A stretch of 64,000 nucleotides of DNA from Dendronephthya gigantea (taxonomy: Eukaryota > Cnidaria > Anthozoa > Malacalcyonacea > Nephtheidae): contig NW_021163318.1 of assembly GCF_004324835.1 (NCBI RefSeq), positions 37,501 to 101,500 on the forward strand, read 5' to 3'. Both the position numbers and the translations under genes were made by a program. Each line of letters starts with the position of its first letter. Positions within the stretch are counted from its first letter, which is position 1. Positions 47,601-59,695 of this stretch are shown here, in pieces. The notes beneath the pieces are model-generated. The model had not been told where the DNA came from and searched no databases. It was given only the letters and a program-made list of their open reading frames with translations.

Positions 47601-50429
47601 ACAATGAATTTTTTTTAGTCGATTTTTGTATCCTGTGATTGTGACTCTTTTGGTATCAACGCTGATGTTTCCAAAAGGACCTGGAAAGCTTGTAGCTGGG
47701 GAGGTAAAAGACAAATGAATGATGTGGAATGTGATTTTGTGTGAGCAATGAATATTGATCGATATCTCGTCGTTTTTAGTTGACACAAAAGGAAGCTATT
47801 GAAGAACTCTTCTCAAATACGACGTGGTCACTTGGTGATAGTGAAGACTCGGACGTTCCTAAAGAGACGTTGAAACATTGGAACGGAGCATTCGGGAATA
47901 TTTACGTCACTTTGGTTTTCTTTATTGTCATTAAGGTAAAGTTTTCAGGAATTTTTTTATGTTTCATGTAGTAAATAACGGGAATAATGTTAGTAGGATT
48001 ACGAATGAATGAAACAAAGGAGAAAGAAAGAAAGAAGAATTAGGAAATAGAAGATCAGTGAAATATTCTTTTGTCGTGAATTTTAGTTTATCATGACAGC
48101 CATTGCCATCACTCTGCCAGTTCCAGCAGGAATATTCTTTCCTGTTTTTGTTATCGGTAAGTTCTCGTGTTTCTTTTGTTCAAATGTTTCAATAATTACA
48201 TCTCATAAATTGCGTGTTTCACAATGTTAAGGTGCTGCGTTTGGTCGTCTTGTTGGTGAAGCTATGGCGACATGATTTCCTGAAGGTATCCATGACAACG
48301 GACCTCAGGATGTCGCTAGTAAAATATTACCAGGAGGCTATGCGGTTGTTGGTGCGGCTGCAATGTCTGGTGCTGTCACTCATACCATATCTGTCTCTGT
48401 TATTGTGTTTGAACTAACTGCACAGATTGCACATATATTACCTGTCATGGTAAGGTCGTGGGATGTGTCTGCTTGTCTCACATCAATTGCTTTTAGGATG
48501 TAAAAAATATGATGAAAATAAAGATTTATCGTGGCTCATCTCAAGGATTAATGAAAGGCATAAATTGAGCATCGGTGAAATTCATGAAATTCTTGATTTT
48601 TCTAGGTCGCTGTTTTGATTGCTAATGGAATAGCCCAGTGGTTGCAGCCGTCAATTTACGACAGTATAATACAAATAAAGAAATCACCTTACCTTCCGGA
48701 GATTACAAACTCCAGGTATTGCTCACATTGCGCTCATTTTCCCAGCTAAAAACAACGTCCTAAAGTTCTGAGTTAATTCTTCAGACTTTACAAAGTGACT
48801 GTGGCGAATATTATGAAAACAGACTTGCAGTTTATAACGAGGAGGTCAACATATCGAGATCTGAAAGAGTTGTTAGAAAAGTCAAAATTAACGTCATTTC
48901 CACTGGTTGACACCAAAGGTAAAGATATTCATCAGCGCCGGAGTTGACTGAACCTGTTTCAGAAATAGTGCTTCTCGTCATTAATTCAAATGCAAATGAA
49001 ACCTGTATTATTATATTTAGAGACAATGACTCTACTCGGCTCCATCCGCCGTCCTCAACTACAAATGTTACTAACCCGATATCTGAGCAACACCAGACAC
49101 AGTGGAAGTCGAGCAGAAAGTGAAGCAAGCTCACCAGGGTCAACATCACCAACACCTCTTCTTCCTGAGCGCAGGTAACTATACTTCAGGTCTTTAGAAA
49201 ACCCGCGAAATCGCGGTCATTGACGTATGAATGCGGCCACGTGATGGCTTACAATGGTATGTAGTCTAACCGGGGATCATTCTTGTTTTATATCAGGAGA
49301 GATGATGACGATCGTGCTCTATCAGATAGTGAAATTGAGGTTTGTATTGCAAAGAAATTCCAACATTTCTTTTTTCTGAGCTTTATTCAAGACGAAGGGC
49401 ATGTCTGTTGGAGATAAATGAAGAAATAAAGAAGGTGATGGAGTTGAATGAAAAGGATTTTAGAATGAAAGATGAGGGAATTGATATCAGACGAAAATAA
49501 TGATCTTATAGTTATTGTTTCTGAATAAGAAGCGTTTCCATTTCTTAGGTGAATTTACGTGATTCAACAATGCCAACGTAATCAAGCAACTGTTCTCTCT
49601 TTGAAAAACTTCCAGGTTTGTTGATGGTTAGTTTAATCAGGTTAAAACATGATTATCATCTAAGATCTCACCAGTCACTCATATATGATGTTATCATGTT
49701 TATATATCATGTTATCATGTATTTAGGTTCACAACAACTTCAACGTTTATTCTCAGGAAGTGGTTCTACCATAGACTCTGAGGTACATGCATATTGTGTA
49801 AATATATAAAATGACGTAATTTTAAATGTATTTGCGTTTTTCAATGCAGGGGCGATCTGGAAGTCCTAGCTCCCAAAGAGAACCTATTTCACCTGAACAG
49901 GTTTGTTGCTCTGCATGTGCTGTTTTCTATCATTTTTTTGCTGTATTCAAACTTGTTTACCAATCATGTTTATTGTAAATATTATCTGCGGTATTTACAA
50001 TGGGAAAACGAAGTACTAGACAAAGAGGTTGACTATGACTTATGTCAAATTGATCCAGCTCCATTCCAACTTGTAGAAAGAACATCACTACTTCAGGTCA
50101 TTCAGGTAAACCTCACACTTTCATTAGCAATGCAAAATCAATGATCTTTATGAAATGGAATGTAACTCTGTTTAGGTGCACAAATTGTTTGCTTTGTTAA
50201 ATCTTTCTCATGCCTATGTCACATCACTTGGTCGGCTTGTTGGAGTGGTTGCTCTTACTGAGGTATGTCTAGTGATCCTTTAGAACAATAGGATAAGCCT
50301 TGGATGAGAGGGTGGGGAGATTCAGTTTCATTTGTTTTATATTCTGCTTCATCATCATAGGTTCGGCAAACTGTTGAAGGACACGAGACACATGAGGAAA
50401 TGCATCGAAATCATCATGCAGTTTCATAA
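44679..50429 (+). pseudogene. CLCN2-like: ClC-2-type voltage-gated chloride channel, many exons, disrupted
   Basis: Homodimeric membrane chloride channel of the CLC family. First exons read MAKEDTQQNRYGYQETL / MYGTHTTQELQEYAKNFAAE, like the ClC-2 start. Selectivity motifs: GSGIPEMKT (exon at 46235), SGIPIGKE/GPFVHI with the gating Glu (46438-46590), PAGIFFPVFVIGAAFGRLVGE (48090-48260). C-terminal CBS regions: [44 protein letters not shown] and HAYVTSLGRLVGVVALTE; stop at 50427. Disruptions: one base missing in the T run near 47265 (FIAFF-TGA), one base missing near 47420 (RKIVE-TAA), TGA at 48273-48275 where ClC-2 has Trp (W-FPDG), TAA about 49579 after STMPT, and an acceptor before WENEVLDKE reading ttacaa instead of ttacag. 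All other splice sites are kept, so the loss is recent, or partly sequence error. Confidence 0.85.
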
Positions 50430-52061
50430 CTTCATAAGGCAGATATTACCAGCTACAGAGTCGAGGTTTTTTGACAAAATTTTATTGCAGACATCGTATT
50501 ACACAAGTGCATTGATATTACACAACTACACAAAAAATATGGAGAATAAATACAAATGTATGGGTGGATGTTGATTGGCAAAGAGAAAGCTCATTAATAA
50601 GTGTACACTAGGCCTATCACTATGAATGGCTTAGTGACTGACAACCAACACCAATTCACAAATATCAACATTGATACACCACTAATTGATTGACAGTTGA
50701 TCAACTAATTTAACAATCTATGTATTTTCACATGAGATTAATGCATTTTGTAAATAGGCCATAATTTATTCCAAATTGAATTCATGACCAAAAAGTAATG
50801 TTAACTGTTAAAGTAGTTTTGTATGTAGGAAAAAATGTTTAAAACAATACAAATTAAATGTTCTACTGTTCAACAGTTCAAGATAGCAAGTTAGATGGCT
50901 ATTAAAAAATGTTTTACAACGTTTACGCAGTTTACTGATATTTGTGAACCCTATGTTGTCTCCTATGCGTATTATTATTTCACTTTGGACTCTTCGGACC
51001 CTCTTTGGGACGGTACCAATGGAAATTCTAGAACTGAATCATCTAGCAGCAGCAGCAAGGTTAGACAATAGTTCTAGAATTATACCTTGCATATTAGTAT
51101 AAGAAATTTATGTTATTCATATATAGGTAAGCTTTTATATTACCCTTATGCATTAACTGCTCAAATTATTTAGGCTTGGTCTAAATTCATTCATGTAATT
51201 AATTTCAACAAAAAGCCTTGTTCTTGAATCTATCCATGCAATGCACATTCTACAACATTAAAACTCCATATAAAAGGGAAGGTTAGGACATATTCATCAT
51301 CATATTAGAGTTTCAGAGCACAAAAATATTTATATTTTTCATTAAATATTCACATCCAGAAATTGGAAAATAGCTTTCAATCTTCTCATAGAAACCACAC
51401 AGAATTGCATAATCAATTTTAGATTAGATTGGAAATTGATTTGCATGTCCTTCATGAATATTACAATCATGTATGAACTGAAATTAATATCTGTTAGCAT
51501 TTACCATTTGTGTGTAAAGTTGGATTTATACTCGTGTAAAAAGTATTGTATAATTATATAGGTAAAAGTTTTTGTTTATTGTAAATCCTTTGAATTCAAG
51601 TTCAAGATTCGAATAAAAAACATGTAGTTTTTGCTAGTTTTATGGCAAAATAAATTATTTGCAAAGAAATTTTTTCGTGTGTTTTGAATTGTAGAAATGA
51701 CACATCAATCATGCTTGTTTTAAGATCAGCTCAGATGTTTTCTGGATGGAAAAATAACTGCCTAATTTATAATCGGCGACGATGTTGGCAATCAACTTGA
51801 TATTTATAAAGAAAATCATTCGCGCTTGTATTTCTTACTTCTTTAACCTAACGCATATATTTTTTACAAAAAAACAACCATTTACCGTTTGTTTTTAAAA
51901 TTTAGGCGCAAAAATGAAGATCGCGCGCGATAGAGCCAGCTTTAAAATATTAACATTTTTCGTCTTTCGAACACCTTTTCCCCTTACTTTGGAGTCAAAA
52001 TACACTTGCCAGAGCAATTTGCGTGGCGCGTGGAATGGCGTAGGCAGGGGGACAGCAACAT
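50430..52061. other. Non-coding stretch
   Basis: No gene recognised downstream of the channel. Short open frames lack domains. Confidence 0.45.
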
Positions 52062-52107
52062 CACAGTTTAAGGATATAATAGCGACATTATATATCTCTA
52101 AACTGTG
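52062..52107. repeat. Short hairpin next to the MULE end remnant
   Basis: cacagttta...gatataat and attatata...taaactgtg form an imperfect 46-base hairpin; a further attaaactgtg lies at 52151-52161, directly against the MULE remnant. Possibly a tiny MITE. Confidence 0.4.
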
Positions 52108-52161
52108 GCAACATCAAAGGGTTCCGCCGCGAGCTCCATAACTGTATATCATTAAACTGTG

Positions 52162-52181
52162 CCCGTGAGGTAGTCAACCCC
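52162..52181. repeat. 20-base MULE right-end remnant
   Basis: cccgtgaggtagtcaacccc matches the terminal bases of the MULE right TIR (compare 6109-6128). Nothing of the element remains to its left. It is followed directly by CTGAAACTC, the target-site copy seen at 12420-12428. Confidence 0.8.
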
Positions 52182-52190
52182 CTGAAACTC
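52182..52190. repeat. Target-site duplication, right half
   Basis: CTGAAACTC, directly after the MULE right end; identical to 12420-12428. Confidence 0.75.
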
Positions 52191-52913
52191 CACGGCCTTC
52201 AACATCTAAAGTCGCGCAAACAGCAACAAATACAACAACAAAAGTTCCCTCGAACACTGGCACAAGTAAAGCAACTGTTTCAGTTGCCAAAGAATCAACC
52301 GGAGATTTCAAACAGAAAGGAGAGGGTGTAGCTATCGCTGACTTTTTACATCATTTAGATGACTACACTCCAACGGTACCCTTCCTTACCTTCGGTGTCC
52401 TTCGCGATTTATCGAATTTTTTCGAGTTTATATGTTCTGGTCTCATATATTTGTTTAAAATCTTAGATACCCGATGCAGTAACGTCGTACTATTTAAACA
52501 GGTCTGGATTTGAGACAACTGATCCTCGACTGTAAGTACACAAAGCTATTTATAAAGAAGCCACATATAAAAATATGTTAATATAAATAGTTGTCATTTT
52601 CTCTTTCTTTTTAAGGGTTAGACTAATTTCTCTTGCTGCTCAAACATTCGTGTCTGACATTGCCAATGATGCTCTACAACATTGTAAGATGCGAGGTTCT
52701 GTACAAAGCTCCAGGAAATCTGGCAAAGTGAGTGGTATTGTACTATTGTTTGGTATTATTCAAAATGGTACCTCAACTGATGAACTGTTTTTCATTACTC
52801 TTCACTTTTACTAGGACAAGCATTACACATTGACAATGGAGGACCTGAAGCCAGCTCTTGCAGAATCAGGAATCAATGTGAAAAAGCCACCGTATTTTCA
52901 CTATTTTGTATAA
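52184..52913 (+). CDS. TAF10: TAF10, TFIID/SAGA subunit, lacking its start codon here
   Basis: TAF10 is a histone-fold subunit of TFIID and SAGA in the nucleus. Exons: 52184-52375 (Ser/Thr-rich lead, then [16 protein letters not shown]), 52467-52531 ([21 protein letters not shown]), 52616-52727 ([20 protein letters not shown], then [10 protein letters not shown]), 52815-52913 ([20 protein letters not shown] to the stop). These match the conserved TAF10 core almost residue for residue. Clean gt/ag introns of 84-91 bases. No ATG occurs in frame before the core, and an in-frame TGA lies in the MULE end just upstream. The likely start is at 12389, on the other side of the old insertion. The gene as placed here would need another start or is dead. 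Confidence 0.9.
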
Positions 52914-53151
52914 ATAAACACTTTGTTTTAGTTTGAATGATGTAATGGAACAATAACCAACCTCATCACAGATTGAATGGAACAACTACATTATTTCAAT
53001 TTAACCTCCCTTTTAGCATATTTCTCATTGAGTTATAAAATAATGCTGGAACATCAGTAAAAAAAACCATGACTAAAAATCACAAATAAATAATACTTAC
53101 TTGTGACTTTATTTGATGATAATAATGTCTTGATATGTCATCTGCTCAAAG

Positions 53152-53355
53152 TTAACTTTGAGAGATTGTTTTGCCATCTAGAAAAAAATATGACTGTATG
53201 TTGGCGGAATATAGTCAAATAGACCTACATTTATTAGATGAAATACCAAACTTTGAATTTTTACCTGGCAGTTCTAGAAGCTTCGTGTGAAAATCGCACT
53301 CATCGTAGTTGTATTTCCCGTTTTTTCCTGTTTGAATTCGTATTATCGCAGTCAT
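53152..53355 (-). CDS. Possible small gene, convergent with TAF10
   Basis: An ATG at 53355 opens MTAIIRIQTGKNGKYNYDEC; a donor (ccag/gtaaaa) at 53274 and an acceptor (ttctag) at 53178 join it in frame to DGKTISQS and a stop at 53152. The 38-residue product is not recognised, and the frame also runs open upstream of the ATG. The downstream exon is open in a second frame (SLKVNFEQMTYQDIIII), so a frame slip or longer product is possible. Weak evidence overall. Confidence 0.3.
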
Positions 53356-53808
53356 TATATATCCAAAAGGAGTAATGTCGGATGGATAAATAAAATTTGT
53401 CAAAAAAACGAAGAGCAAAAGACCCTTGGCTTTAAAATTCCATTTTTTCTGCTAAAAAATCGAATTTTCCTTATTAAAAAGTGCAAAAACACTTGCCAGA
53501 GCCCAGCGCATGCGCATTAAAAACAGGGGGACAAGATTTGTCGCCAGTTCAACCTCTGTGTAGTACTCTGTGTCACGGGCGTTTTTTGTGGGTGACATCA
53601 ATACATTTCGTTATTTCTTCGTAAATAATCGTACCATGTTCGTATTGCAATCACTTTCGGGACATCATTACATTTGGTCAGCGGAACGAATTTCGAAATT
53701 GCGGGAAATGTTTAAATAACGTGGCCAAGGAAAACAAATCGCAGATACTATCCGAGTTCCAAGGACTTACGAAATCATATTTCAAAAGCTATTGCCGCTG
53801 GAAAATAG

Positions 53809-55732
53809 TGCAACGATGACCAAGAGTCTCTTCTTCGAAAGATAACTGATTTAAAAAAGTCTTCGCCAAGTACAAGATTCTTCCTGCGAACCCAAGAGGG
53901 CGAACCGAACTATTTTGGTGCCAGCGTGCCCACTAACGACAGCGATAATTTTCTTTTTGTTCATCAAGAAGAGTGGCAACAAAAACTTCTTCTGAAATAT
54001 GGAAGCGATCTTGTCCTACTTGACGCGACGTACAAAACCACGAAATATGCCATGCCGTTGTTCTTCTTGTGCGTAAACACCAACGTTGGCTACAAAGTAG
54101 TTGCTGAGTTTATGTGTCAACACGAGGACGAAATTTCCATATCCGAAGCCTTGGGGATCTTGCGAGGATGGAACCGGGACTGGAGTCCAAAATACTTTAT
54201 GGTGGATTTTTCAGCCGCTGAAATTGGGGCGATCGAAACGTGCTTTCCTGGTGTGTTATTGCATATATCTGTGATTTCCACCGTCAGCAGGCAATCCAGC
54301 GTTGGGTCAGATTGGGAAAAAACGGGCTTGATCAGAGTGACCAAGAGTTTCTCCAGAAATCAATGACAACAATTGGCAGAGTTGCAACAGAGGCGCAGTA
54401 TAACGACGAGTTATCCAAGCTTCGCCAATCAATGCTCTATAAAACAAAGGGAAATGTGAGAAGTTATGTGGAAAAAACGTGGATCGCTTGTCATTTTCGC
54501 TGGTGTCACGCCTTTCGAAAATCACAAGCATTAAACATCGTCAATACCAATAACGGAGTCGAATCTATGAACAGGCTAGGCTATTCAAGTACGACTACCT
54601 ACCCAGATCCATTGACAAATCACTCTACGGCATCGTCGTCATGATTGTATGTTCTTTCCTGCCAGATTCATATCAAACCTACCTAAGTGCTAACTTACGT
54701 TTGAGCGGTTCATACCGAAAGTACAACGCGATTGTTCATGACTACCTGCAAAACCGTCCACCAAACTTCGTTAAACATTGTCTTAAAAATAAATTCGCTG
54801 CCCAGGAGATCCAGGAAAAGGACATTACTTGTTTAAACGATCAACAAGGGAAGTTTCTGGTCAAAAGTTCAAACAAGAAACTGAGCTACCTGGTTAAATT
54901 CTCATTTCCGAGCTGCACATGCGAATCTTGGAGGCAATCCACTTTTCCATGCAAGCATTTCTTTGCGATCTTTAATTTCTTTTCCAAGTGGCAATTTTCG
55001 AGCTTGTCTTTGGCCTATCGAGAAAGCGTCTTTATTACACTAGATACTGACGGTTTGCTAATCAATCCACCAACTTCCATAAAGAATACAGTAGATCCAC
55101 CTGAAACTCCAGACGTAACTCCAGAGGGATCACCACCGGACTTGCAAGCACTTGGAAGCAATCAGTCTTTGTCTGCAAACAATTTCACCTCACCAGTAGA
55201 ACCCGGCACTCTTGCGACACTCAAGAGGCAGTTTCAAGATAAGCTCTCTGGACTGAAGAATATCTCGTTTTTGGTAGAAGATGCGAAGATGCTTCGAGAC
55301 GCGATAAACATTGCTGACAATCTACAAGTGGCACTTCGCTCAACTTGTCCAAAGGTAGATGGACTTTTTCTTAGAAGTAGCCCTGAAAAGAAGAAATTGA
55401 AAATTACATCAACAGATTACCATAAAGTATTTCATAAGAAGTTGTCTCTTAGGAAAAAACGGAAGAAGATCGTTTCACCAACAAATATCAACACAAATGA
55501 AGATAAGGTGAAAAATTTTTTTAAAAAATTAATTGACTCTTCCCCACCCACAATACAGAAAACAACCATTTATATCGCTGTTACAACAAATTTGATTGAT
55601 CTTCTTTTACAGGAATTACTTGTACAAGAGCACCCATTCATTGATCTTACTCTGGACCCACCCAATGAAGAGTTATCCGATCCTGACACAAAATCATTAC
55701 TCGAAAACAGGTGCATATACTATCATTTTTAA
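53809..55732 (+). pseudogene. MULE transposase with SWIM finger, copy 3 (frameshifted)
   Basis: Follows the shared TAG at 53806-53808. It has LLDATYKTTKYAMPLF, MVDFSAAEIGAIETC, ICDFHRQQA, NTNNGVESMNRL and the SWIM CTCESWRQSTFPCKHFF. A frame change lies at about 54250 (before IAYICDF) and a 5-base duplication (ggcta) at about 54573 after MNRL. From 54641 the frame is open to 55732, including the basic KKRKK cluster. Inactive. Confidence 0.85.
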
Positions 55733-55949
55733 GTCTCTGTAATGCTTGTATCTATATCGTTATACTCAGTTATTGCTCAGATTACAGAATACCTGAACCC
55801 AAAATTGAGAATAAGATTCTTTAACAATTAATTTAATCTTTAACGTTTATCCCTGCGTTATCTCAGATATAGAATGAGAAAAGCACATAAAGAGATTTAG
55901 CCAATACAGAGTTTATGGAATGAGCATATTAAATACAGTTTCTTTTCAG

Positions 55950-57267
55950 CTGTGATTTGCCAATGGAAATTGAAGACATGGTCAAGTCATTAAATGACAG
56001 CTCATCCACAACAAAATACCTCTCGCCATACGAAAGAATTATTTACGCGTGCAAGAATGGGTCTCAGAACACAGTACTGGAATTTGGACCCGTGAAACTA
56101 AACATATCAGACATGTGCACATTACTCCCCCCTGGCTATAGCATCATGTTCAAGGAAATAAAGTCAGTTGTACACAAAAATTTTGTTCCTGGTTGGCTTA
56201 TAGATAAGGTAGTTACTTTTTTAAAGTTATATTAAATTTCCAAATAGCAAGTTCACAGAGTGATTTATAAAAAATTGCATGCATGTTCGACAAGATTAAG
56301 TTATATGATATCCATAGGTAATCTATGTACACTTGTACAGTACCAATGGTAATTAAATCGCATTGTATATATGTGATAGAAGCATTTCTGTGGAAATTAC
56401 GAATATCCAATCCAGAAACGTTCTATACAGATACCACCCTTTTTGAACTTATTCAAAGGCAGTCAAGCACCTGCAGACTATGGTTTGGAGAAAATTTTAG
56501 TGGCATAGAGAAAATGTTTATCCCCATGAACATCACTTCAAACCACTGGACACTGTTGGTATTATGAAACATTCATTTACTATGTTTTGATCATCTTTAT
56601 GCAGCTAGTTAATATTGTATGGATAATGTTGTTATGATTTACAGGTGATCATTTGCAAAAAGTCACTTCGATTATATCTTGATCCTTTACATCATCATCA
56701 ACAGCAGCAATCAATAACATTTACAAACAATTCAGCGTTAAAGCAACTCATTGACAACATAAGGTATGAAAAAATTTGTGTTGTGCACTGGTCCACATGC
56801 CAAAGATGATTAGACTACACTCATATATAATACTGTTTGGAGCAGCAAAGACTTGTAGTTTTTTTCTTTCATCGTGCAATGCAAAGGACAAACCTGGACA
56901 TATTTATTTCCTAATTTTTTAAGCACTGTGGTGGATATCAAAACTGTTTGGAAGAGCAAGGATTGGGAGGGTATAGAGCCTAGACACTTTGTGCAGCAGG
57001 ATAACCATAACTGTGGTGTTCTGGTTTGTTTGGTTAGTATCCATCATCATGTAGGTAATTTTAGGACATATTACCAGATAATGTGTTAACACAAATGCTT
57101 AAATTTAACTTTATATAAAGTTCACTTGCCTGTCAAAATATTTTTTATTTTCAGTTTGCACGCTGTATAACCAGGGAAGAACCGCTTGACTAATCTTTTA
57201 ACATCAATAGTGAAAGAGAGAAACTTGCATATTCACTTTTTGGAAGCTGGTATGATGACTTTGCTGA
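55950..57267 (+). CDS. Ulp1-type protease exons, MULE copy 3
   Basis: Exons match those of copies 1 and 2: CDLPMEIEDMVKSLND... to GWLIDK (donor gtagtt near 56209), VIEAFLWKLRI... NHWTLL, LYLDPLHHHQQQQ, GQTWTYLFPNFLS... QQDNHNCGVLVC, FARCITREEPLD, then the shared TAA at 57191-57193 and SEREKLAYSLFGSWYDDFA. His, Asp, Gln and Cys of the active site are present. Confidence 0.72.
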
Positions 57268-57579
57268 GTAAGATTCTGTCATTACATTACATGCATGTAC
57301 ACTTGCATATGATATTATTAAATTAACTTATGGACTACTGTAGATATTTGTGCATGTTTCTGAGTAAAATTTTCCGGGATTTAATTAATAATACAAAGAA
57401 ACCACATCTTCATGCATTAATCGCCAGTGTAATGGTTAACAAACACTACGTCACAGAATAGGTATTAACCAGGTTGATGTAGGAATTAACATGGTGTATC
57501 CCTCTTCGGTGACTATGTGGCAGATACTGTAGTTTTGTTATTATAAAAACCTCATTAACTGTTGCATACTCTCCCACCA

Positions 57580-57792
57580 GTTGAGGAGGAAATTGTTTGA
57601 TGATACATTTGGGCATGTTGCTTGTGGAAATATAATATTTTTTTTTAAACAGAAGAAAGAATTCACTTTGCAAAGTTTGTAAAGAAGATGATGGGAATGA
57701 CTGGATTGGTTGTGATGCTTCTGGCCAATTTTTCATGCCAGCTGTGTCATGTTGGATTATGGTCAAGCATTACAAGAAATGTTTTACTGTAA
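57580..57792 (+). pseudogene. PHD-finger exon(s), MULE copy 3 (damaged)
   Basis: Equivalent to 829-1044, but the fourth zinc ligand is changed (CDAS for CDAC) and one T is missing in the TTTTT before CATGCC, so the finger is out of frame beyond that point. Confidence 0.7.
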
Positions 57793-58622
57793 TTAGATAA
57801 TGCTGGGGCCTAAAAAACCCTGTGGTTCCACTTTCATATTGTGAACTCTATGAACAACCTGCAATACACTGTATGAGCAACCTGCAACCACCCAAATAAA
57901 ATAGGCCATAGGGTTGCACCATCAATGATGTCAAAAAATGTGGGTTGATTGGCAGAAAAAAAATAGGATTGGTTGGGAAGTCGGAACAACAAGTACTTTT
58001 CTAAGCCCTGGTCTATTCCAATCAGTCACAACAATAAACAATGCAAACCATGCATAAGATAGTTTGGGCTATACAGGGATGTGTCACTTATGGGGCATCT
58101 GTCACATCATGCCACCTGACAGTATATAATGTTGTGAATAACATTTTGCCGGTGCTACTGGATGCAAATATTATTTTTGGTTGGTAACGTAGGGGATAGT
58201 CAGAGTTATATATAGAAGTGGGTATATAGAGAGAATTTACTCACATAAATTTTTATAGTAGTTGAGAAATATTGCACCTCAACATTTTGTAATAGTTTTG
58301 TAAAATCTTTAGTTTGTAAAAAATAATCTCACCCAGTGAAATGAATACAAAGATCCAAAGATGCATATTAAATCCAAATGTGTATCAGCAAAATAGTTGA
58401 GGATGTGAATAGACACAGTAAATACTTAAAATAACACGCATACAAAAGTATTTAAAGTTCTGTGCCGCCGATCTGTTTTGCAATATCAATACGAACATGC
58501 TACGATTATTTACGAAGAAATAACGAGTTTGTGTGAACAACCGCATACTAAATGTATTGATGTCATCCACAAAGAACGCCCGTGAGGTCAGCCCCGAGTT
58601 TCAGCTATCTTGAATTTCAGTA

Positions 58623-59492
58623 ATGGATACTTCATGTAAGGTAAGTATACAGATCATGGGTTGGATGGGAAACATTTTTGGTGCATGCAGAATCTGAAGT
58701 TTATTGCGTTATAGTGAAACACTTTTAATACGTTTTTAGCTTGTATTTAACAACAACCATAGTTTACAAAATCTCTTATTTATTAATTCTGGGAGATATG
58801 TCCTATCCTAGCCTTGAACAACGTGGAAAACATAATTGGAAGTTGGAATAGAAATATGCCTTTCATGAGACTGCAAAACTATGCAAATCTGCCAAACTGG
58901 GTCGGATCGGGTCTAAAGCTTTTAAGCCTTCTTTTAGTGCTTCTCATGCGCCGAACGCATTTAAAACAATAGATAATTAATGAGAATACCTCATTATCTA
59001 TTGTTGTTAATTCGCTCGGCACATGAGAAGATGACGTTTGAAAACAAGCCTTACTGTTAAGTGTCATCAATGTATAAAGTGCATTGTCCGTTGGAATGTT
59101 TTTCGGATAATAAAAGGACAGAAACTTCGAGGAGGAACTCAGACTTGTGATAATCTCGACGAAAAAAGGATCACTCGAAGAAATTTAGGGCGGAAAAGTT
59201 GGAGGAATATCGCTCAGGTACATGCTCATGGTTGGTTAAAATAATCTGTTGGCTTGATCTTTCCATGGCTTCGCAAATCATCGCTATGTTGATTTCAATA
59301 GCCAGAAGACAATTAGCGACCGGACGAATACTTCTCACTGATTTTTACTGCTATATCTCGTATTGAAATATATCAAATGTGAAATTCAAGTGAGCTGTTA
59401 ACTTGATTTTGTTTTTCTTTGCATTTCAGAAGGAACTACGGCGCCGAAAGATGGGAAAGACGAAACACAAGCGCTTGCTCGCTGCGGAATAA
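58623..59492 (+). pseudogene. Small basic protein gene, right copy
   Basis: Second copy of 11552-12405. First exon MDTSCK with donor gtaagt (58623-58640), main exon from about 59080 (CIVRWNVFRIIKGQK...) to 59216, last exon 59430-59492 (KELRRRKMGKTKHKRLLAAE). A one-base insertion (aatgtataaag against aatgataaag) takes the internal ATG out of frame, so it could be expressed only through the MDTSCK exon. Between exons lies an inverted repeat (58941-59031) whose outer arms are absent in the left copy. Confidence 0.45.
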
Positions 59493-59695
59493 TAGGTATT
59501 GTTCTATTCATATATGTATATTTTGCATTTGTGACTTGAGAAAACACGTTTGTACTTTGTACACGGACACTGGCCAGAAATCACGGACAGTCAGCGGTTT
59601 TATTTGTGGGCGCAGAAAATGTCCCACGCGCGCGCGGGACATATGGCGCGATATACTCAAATCTACGACAAACAAATATATATGTAGATTTGACA

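Larger units (their letters stand above)
53572..58595 (+). mobile_element. MULE-type DNA transposon, copy 3
   Basis: Same family in plus orientation. The left end lacks the outer 14 bases (starts tcacgggcg) and about 25 inner bases; at 53719/53720 an internal deletion joins the 5' untranslated part straight to the end of the CARF-like region (about 1 kb lost). The right end is complete and followed by gagtttcag (58596-58604), the inverted target copy. Part of the right arm of the inverted duplication. Confidence 0.85.
53720..59593. repeat. Right arm of large inverted duplication
   Basis: Matches the reverse complement of 11471-17280. It covers most of MULE copy 3 and about 1 kb of host DNA with the small basic gene. 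Near its outer end it contains an extra 20 or so bases (a doubled cacggac block at 59567-59593) absent from the left arm. Confidence 0.85.
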
